DNA from: Nocardioidaceae bacterium
Lineage (GTDB): Bacteria > Actinomycetota > Actinomycetes > Propionibacteriales > Nocardioidaceae
Direction of reading: 5' to 3'
Assembly: GCA_025980475.1 (NCBI GenBank)
Contig: JAICXL010000003.1
Coordinates: 23,289 to 87,288, forward strand
DNA length: 64,000 nt
Below the pieces are notes generated by a model. It saw only the letters and a program-made list of their open reading frames with translations. It had not been told where the DNA came from and searched no databases. Of this stretch, positions 59,016 through 64,000 are shown piece by piece. The position numbers and the translations under genes are program-made. Each line of letters opens with the position of its first letter. Position 1 is the first letter of the stretch.

Positions 59016-59369
59016 GCCCCGGTGTCCTGTGGGCTTCGCGGGACGTTCCGGTGGACGCGTTGGGGATCGGCTGTGGAGAACGGGGGCGCGCGCCGCACAC
59101 GGTCTCGCCCGCTGCACAGCACCGCGTTGCCCGTCCACCACGGCTCCACAGCCCCGGTGGACACCGGATCGACCGCTGACCTGCCCCGACACCGGTTCTC
59201 CACAGCGTCCACCGCCCCTACGACTACAACGGAATTACCAATTGCTCCTCGTCGGCCACACGTCGCTTCGCCGCCCTTCCTGGGGACAAACGACACGGCG
59301 CGTGGCAGGATGCTTTTCCCGCACCCGTGCGGACAGGCTTGTAGTTCGCTCTTCCAGGAGGCACTCGAA
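59016..59369. other. Candidate oriC in the dnaA-dnaN gap
   Basis: A 354-bp gene-free gap between dnaA and dnaN, the usual actinobacterial oriC site. DnaA-box-like sites are TGTGGAGAA (59072-59080), GGCTCCACA (59142-59150) and TTCTCCACA (59196-59204, the complement of the first), plus several GTCCACC/GGTGGAC half matches. An AT-richer stretch (ACTACAACGGAATTACCAATTG, about 59222-59243) is a plausible unwinding element. Perfect boxes are few, so the origin may also use the region upstream of dnaA. Confidence 0.7.
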
Positions 59370-60536
59370 GTGAAGTTCCGCGTCGACCGCGACGTCCTCG
59401 CCGACGCCGTCGCCTGGACCGCTCGCACCCTGCCGTTGCGCCCGAGCGCCCCGGTGCTCGCCGGCCTGCTGATCGAGGCCGGCCAGCTCGACGACGCGGC
59501 CGGCTCCGGTGACGGGCTGACCCTGTCGACCTTCGACTACGAGACCTCCGCGCGCGCGACCCTCAACGCCGACGTGAGCGAGGAGGGCCGGGCCCTGGTG
59601 TCCGGCCGACTGCTGGCCGACATCTGCCGCAGCCTGCCCAACAAGCCGGTCGAGCTGGCCATCGACGGCCCCCGAGTGACGCTGACCTGCGGGTCGGCGC
59701 GGTTCAGCCTGCAGACGATGCCGGTCGAGGAGTACCCCACCCTGCCGCAGATGCCGGAGGCCCGCGGCACCGTCAAGAGCGAGCTCTTCGCCCACGCCGT
59801 CGCCCAGGCGGTGACGGCCGCCGGCCGCGACGACATGCTCCCCGTGCTGACCGGCGTGCGGCTGGAGATCGACGGTGACTCGATCGCGATGCTGGCCACC
59901 GACCGCTTCCGGCTGGCCCAGCGAGAGCTGACCTGGGCGCCGTCCGCGCCCGACGTCAGTGCCGCCGCGCTGGTCCCCGCCCGCGTGCTGGCCGACACGG
60001 CCAAGTCGCTCACCGGCGGCGCCGACATCTCGATCGCGCTCTCCGGCGGCGGCGCCGGCGAGGGCATCATCGGGTTCGAGGGCTCGGCGGGAGGCGGCAT
60101 CCGTCGTACGACGACCCGTCTCCTCGACGGCGAGTTCCCGAAGGTGCGCAGCCTCTTCCCGTCCGAGCACCAGACCGTCGCCCGCGTCGACAAGGGCGCC
60201 CTGGTCGACTCGGTCAAGCGGGTCTCCCTGGTCGCCGAGCGCAACACCGCAGTCCAGCTGGCCTTCGCCGAGGGCGTGCTGACCCTCGACGCCGGCAACG
60301 GCGAGGAGGCGATGGCCAGCGAGTCGATCGAGGCCGCGGTCACGGGTGCGGACATCACCACCGGGTTCAACCCGCAGTTCCTCCTCGACGGCCTCACCGC
60401 GATCGAGGCGCCGTTCGTCGAGCTGGCCTTCACCCAGGCGAGCAAGCCCGTCGTAATGTCAGGGGTGGGCTCCCTCGACGGCGAGGTCGACGGCGACTTC
60501 AGGTATCTCCTGATGCCGCGCCGCCTGCTCTCCTGA
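59370..60536 (+). CDS. dnaN: DNA polymerase III beta sliding clamp
   Basis: 388 aa, three-domain clamp. VKFRVDRDVLADAVAWTART opens domain 1; DDMLPVLTGVRLEIDGDSIA and ATDRFRLAQREL lie in domain 2; the C-terminus MSGVGSLDGEVDGDFRYLLM PRRL is diagnostic (MP-R end). The start is GTG 59370 with CAGGAGG 8 nt upstream; the 116 upstream codons cover oriC. Confidence 0.98.
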   Translation: MKFRVDRDVLADAVAWTARTLPLRPSAPVLAGLLIEAGQLDDAAGSGDGLTLSTFDYETSARATLNADVSEEGRALVSGRLLADICRSLPNKPVELAIDGPRVTLTCGSARFSLQTMPVEEYPTLPQMPEARGTVKSELFAHAVAQAVTAAGRDDMLPVLTGVRLEIDGDSIAMLATDRFRLAQRELTWAPSAPDVSAAALVPARVLADTAKSLTGGADISIALSGGGAGEGIIGFEGSAGGGIRRTTTRLLDGEFPKVRSLFPSEHQTVARVDKGALVDSVKRVSLVAERNTAVQLAFAEGVLTLDAGNGEEAMASESIEAAVTGADITTGFNPQFLLDGLTAIEAPFVELAFTQASKPVVMSGVGSLDGEVDGDFRYLLMPRRLLS

Positions 60537-60587
60537 CCCTCGGCGGGGAGTCCACCGGCCCGCAGGCAACGACCGCAGGAGGAGCGC

Positions 60588-61475
60588 ATGGAGATCGGAC
60601 TCGTCGGACTCGGGAAGATGGGCGGCAACATGCGCACCCGGCTGCGCGACGCCGGCCACACCGTCGTCGGCTACGACCGCAACCCCGACGTGTCGGACGC
60701 CGCCAGCCTCCAGGAGATGGTCGGAAAGCTCGGCGGTGACGGCCGGCCCAGGGTCGTCTGGGTGATGGTGCCCGCCGGCGATCCGACCCGCGAGACGGTC
60801 AAGGAGCTGGCCGGGCTCCTCGGCGAGGGTGACCTGGTCGTCGACGGCGGCAACTCGAAGTGGACCGACGACAAGATCAACGCCGACCTGCTGGCCCAGA
60901 AGAGGGTCGGCTTCGTCGACTGCGGTGTCTCCGGCGGCGTCTGGGGCCTGAAGAACGGGTACGCCCTCATGTGCGGCGGCTCCGACGAGGACGTCGCCAA
61001 GGTGCAGCCGGCCTTCGACGCGCTGAAGCCCGAGGGCGAGTCCGGCTTCGTCCACGTCGGCCGCCAGCCCGGCGCCGGGCACTACGCCAAGATGGTCCAC
61101 AACGGCATCGAGTACGCCATCATGCAGGCCTACGCCGAGGGCTGGGAGCTGCTGGAGAAGGTCGAGCTCGTCGAGGACGTGCCGGCCACCTTCAACTCCT
61201 GGCGCGAGGGCACCGTGATCCGCTCCTGGCTGCTCGACCTGCTCACCGACGCGATCACCAGGGACCCGCACCTCGACGCGATCAGGGGTTGGGCCGAGGA
61301 CTCCGGCGAGGGCCGGTGGACGGTGCAGGAGGCGATCGACAACGCCGTGCCGATGCCGGCGATCTCCGCCGCCCTCTTCGCCCGCTTCGTCTCCCGCCAG
61401 GACGACAGCCCCGCGATGAAGGCGATCGCGGCGATGCGCAACGAGTTCGGCGGCCACGCGATCCGCTCCGAGTAG
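60588..61475 (+). CDS. gnd: 6-phosphogluconate dehydrogenase, decarboxylating (short form)
   Basis: 295-aa short-type Gnd of the pentose phosphate pathway, giving ribulose-5-phosphate, CO2 and NAD(P)H. It shows MEIGLVGLGKMGGNMRTRLR, DGGNSKWTDD, CGVSGGVWGLKNGYALMCGG and GAGHYAKMVHNGIEYAIMQA. GGAGGAG precedes the ATG. Short Gnd forms are often NAD-preferring; the cofactor is not proven here. Its place between dnaN and recF is typical of Actinobacteria. Confidence 0.95.
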   Translation: MEIGLVGLGKMGGNMRTRLRDAGHTVVGYDRNPDVSDAASLQEMVGKLGGDGRPRVVWVMVPAGDPTRETVKELAGLLGEGDLVVDGGNSKWTDDKINADLLAQKRVGFVDCGVSGGVWGLKNGYALMCGGSDEDVAKVQPAFDALKPEGESGFVHVGRQPGAGHYAKMVHNGIEYAIMQAYAEGWELLEKVELVEDVPATFNSWREGTVIRSWLLDLLTDAITRDPHLDAIRGWAEDSGEGRWTVQEAIDNAVPMPAISAALFARFVSRQDDSPAMKAIAAMRNEFGGHAIRSE

Positions 61476-61481
61476 CCGCAC

Positions 61482-62645
61482 ATGTACGTCGCCCACCTGG
61501 CCCTGCACGACTTCCGGTCGTGGCCGGTGCTCGACGTGGAGCTCGGCCCGGGTGTGACCGCCTTCGTCGGGCGCAACGGGCAGGGCAAGACCAACATCGT
61601 CGAGGCCGTCGACTACCTCTCCCGGCTGTCCTCGCACCGGGTCGCCGCGGATGCGCCGCTGGTGCGGGAGGGCGCCGACCGGGCGGTGGTCCGTGCCGCC
61701 GTGGTCCGCGACGAGCGCCGCGCCGTGCTCGAGGTCGAGATCAACCCCGGCCGGTCCAACCGGGCGCGGGTGAACCGGTCGCCGCTGCCGCGCGCCCGGG
61801 ACCTGGTCGGCCTGGTGCGCACGGTCGTCTTCGCCCCCGACGACCTGGTGCTCGTGAAGGGCGACCCCACCGAGCGCCGGCGGTTCGCCGACGACCTGCT
61901 GGTGCTGCACGGCGCGAGGTACTCTGGCACCCGCAGCGACTACGACCGGGTGCTCAGGCAGCGCAACTCGCTGCTGAAGTCGGCCCGGTCCGCGAGGTTC
62001 GGCGGCCGCCGCGGTCCTGCCGAGGACTCCGCGCTGCAGACCCTGGGCGTCTGGGACGCACATCTGGCCCGTCTGGGCGGTGAGATCATGGCCGCACGGA
62101 TCCGGCTGGTCGAGGAGCTCAACCCGCTGCTCGGCAAGGCCTACGAGGCCGTCGCCCGGGGGGCCGGCTCCGATGACGCGACGCTGGCCTACCGGCCCTC
62201 GTTCGACGCGGGTGAGGCGGCGGACGCCCACACACTCACCGAGGCGCTGCTCGCCGAGCTGGAGCGACGGCGCGCCGACGAGCTCGACCGGGGGGTGAGC
62301 CTGGTCGGGCCACACCGCGACGACCTGCTCTGCACGCTCGGCTCACTGCCGGTCCGGGGCTATGCCAGTCACGGGGAGTCCTGGTCCTTCGCGCTGGCGA
62401 TGCGGCTGGCCTCCTACGAGCTCCTCCGCGCGCCCGGGGCCGCACCCGGACCGGTCGACGACCCGATCCTGGTCCTCGACGACGTCTTCGCCGAGCTTGA
62501 CGCGGGCCGTCGCGAGCAGCTCGCCGAGCTGGTCGCCGGCGCCGAGCAGGTGCTGGTCACAGCCGCAGTGCCCGACGACGTCCCCGAAGGGCTCCGTGGC
62601 GCCCGGTTCACCGTGGCAGCAGGTCAGGTGACCCGCGATGACTGA
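61482..62645 (+). CDS. recF: DNA replication and repair protein RecF
   Basis: A 387-aa SMC-like ATPase that loads RecA at gaps. Walker A is [20 protein letters not shown]; the ABC signature region is [20 protein letters not shown]; Walker B is [20 protein letters not shown]. Starts 6 bp after gnd and overlaps dciA by 8 bp, forming an operon. Confidence 0.97.
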   Translation: MYVAHLALHDFRSWPVLDVELGPGVTAFVGRNGQGKTNIVEAVDYLSRLSSHRVAADAPLVREGADRAVVRAAVVRDERRAVLEVEINPGRSNRARVNRSPLPRARDLVGLVRTVVFAPDDLVLVKGDPTERRRFADDLLVLHGARYSGTRSDYDRVLRQRNSLLKSARSARFGGRRGPAEDSALQTLGVWDAHLARLGGEIMAARIRLVEELNPLLGKAYEAVARGAGSDDATLAYRPSFDAGEAADAHTLTEALLAELERRRADELDRGVSLVGPHRDDLLCTLGSLPVRGYASHGESWSFALAMRLASYELLRAPGAAPGPVDDPILVLDDVFAELDAGRREQLAELVAGAEQVLVTAAVPDDVPEGLRGARFTVAAGQVTRDD

Positions 62646-63183
62646 GCCCGACGGGCGCGGGGACGACGTGCCCAACCACCGCGACGACGGCCTCGAGCTG
62701 GCCAGGTCGGTGGCCCGCGGGCTCGCCGGCCGGACCAGACCCGGTCCGGCCGGCGAGCGGCGCCGCACCGGGTTCGGCAAGCGCCGGGCGGGCGCCGCCG
62801 GGAGCGCCTCGGGGGCGCACCCCGACGCCCGGGACCCGCAGACGCTCGACGCCAGCCTCGGCCGGTTCGTCAGCGACCAGGGCTGGGAGACCGAGCTGCG
62901 GGTGCACGGCGTCTTCACCCGCTGGGAGGCGCTCGTCGGCCGCGAGGTCGGCCAGCACGCCCTGCCGGAGTCCTACACCGACGGGAGGCTCGTCGTACGC
63001 ACCGACTCCACGGCGTGGGCGACCCAGATGAAGCTGCTGGCCGGCACCGTCGTGCGTCGGCTCAACGAGGAGCTTGGCGACGGCACCGTGCAGGTCATCG
63101 ACGTGGTCGGGCCACGTGCCCCGAGCTGGTCGCGCGGCCGCTTCCGGGTCAAGGGCCGCGGCCCGCGCGACACCTACGGCTGA
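62638..63183 (+). CDS. dciA: DciA-type helicase-loader protein (DUF721)
   Basis: A 181-aa protein. A basic disordered N-terminus ([20 protein letters not shown]) is followed by the DUF721 KH-like domain ([52 protein letters not shown]). DciA is the ancestral DnaB loader in bacteria lacking DnaC; here it lies between recF and gyrB while dnaB is 44 kb away. The ATG overlaps recF. Confidence 0.9.
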   Translation: MTEPDGRGDDVPNHRDDGLELARSVARGLAGRTRPGPAGERRRTGFGKRRAGAAGSASGAHPDARDPQTLDASLGRFVSDQGWETELRVHGVFTRWEALVGREVGQHALPESYTDGRLVVRTDSTAWATQMKLLAGTVVRRLNEELGDGTVQVIDVVGPRAPSWSRGRFRVKGRGPRDTYG

Positions 63184-63505
63184 GCCGGCCCCCTTCCCCC
63201 GGGGAACCGGCCTGCTGCCGATCCGGCGGGCGGGCAGACGTAGGGGGACCCGGGTGACGCCGTGATCGGCCGTCTTAGGCACCGCTGGAGGCCTTTCCGG
63301 CGAAGTTTCCTCCCCGGTAGTCCACATCCCCGGGCCGGTGCGCGTGCTTTCGGGTCCGTGACGGGTAAACTCGACCACGAGGCCGGCCCGCAACCTGCGC
63401 GTCATGACGCTGCGAGGGACGGCCACTCCTGTGTCGGGGGCCGGATGGTCCCGCAGCCGCCCCTGGCCGGGTCCTGTGCAAGCGAAGAGAAGAGGTCAGC
63501 CGAGC
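63184..63505. promoter_or_regulatory. gyrB upstream region
   Basis: A 322-bp gene-free gap. TAAACT (63366-63371) is a convincing -10, giving an approximately 130-nt leader. A near-perfect DnaA box TAGTCCACA lies at 63318-63326, just upstream. The leader is GC-rich and includes an AAGAGAAGAGG ribosome site before gyrB. Supercoiling control is possible but not visible. Confidence 0.5.

Positions 63506-64000
<495 letters not shown>

Overview
The window is a high-GC actinobacterial chromosome segment that ends at the replication origin. Gene content and order (pcnA/cca - DUF6049 - murJ - kinase-like protein - sigM - anti-sigma-like - trxB - trxA ... parB - parA - rsmG - jag - yidC - yidD - rnpA - rpmH - dnaA - dnaN - gnd - recF - dciA - gyrB) match the origin neighbourhood of Actinobacteria. 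GTG starts, leaderless promoters and the accessory genes suggest a Nocardioides-like member of Propionibacteriales; that placement is inference. I see no tRNA, rRNA, CRISPR array, integrase or insertion sequence. Layout: (1) 1-8.4 kb: a molybdate-binding lipoprotein with its HTH-TOBE regulator, a two-component pair encoded convergently with overlapping 3' ends, an SGNH lipoprotein, and a coupled operon (esterase, MprF-like aminoacyl-lipid synthase, DMT-like membrane protein) that may tune envelope charge. (2) 8-16.5 kb: small stress-type and housekeeping proteins, serA, a decayed class III aminotransferase fragment, MOSC and an Fe-S-type ArsR regulator, DUF488, dienelactone hydrolase, DinB, and a WYL regulator sharing a symmetric palindromic operator with dinB. 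(3) 16.5-23 kb: dnaB with a DnaA-box-rich leader, a MATE transporter broken by several internal deletions, a VKOR/DUF929 thiol pair, and the rpsF-ssb-rpsR-rplI operon. (4) 23-38 kb: endonuclease IV, envelope genes (LCP, secreted phosphatase-like protein, FemAB with an alanine-racemase-like partner, GT87, class A PBP), padR-ino1, and a membrane protein/phosphatase/MFS group. (5) 38-51 kb: cca, then the DUF6049-murJ-pseudokinase-sigM-anti-sigma chain joined by stop/start overlaps, trxB-trxA, GNAT, aminotransferase, acyltransferase. (6) 51-64 kb: the origin, with three parS sites, DnaA boxes on both sides of dnaA, dnaN, gnd, recF, dciA and the start of gyrB. A window-wide observation: about 19 genes carry a -10-like hexamer (TAnnnT or a close variant) 6-8 nt before the start codon, the spacing expected for leaderless mRNAs. 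It also decides several start codons. The most striking local structures are the WYL/dinB palindrome centred exactly between two such promoters, the split MurJ/pseudokinase arrangement, parS and DnaA-box-like sites inside the parA 5' coding region, an 11-bp inverted repeat inside the dnaA linker, and 13-bp-spaced CGATAGG repeats before padR.
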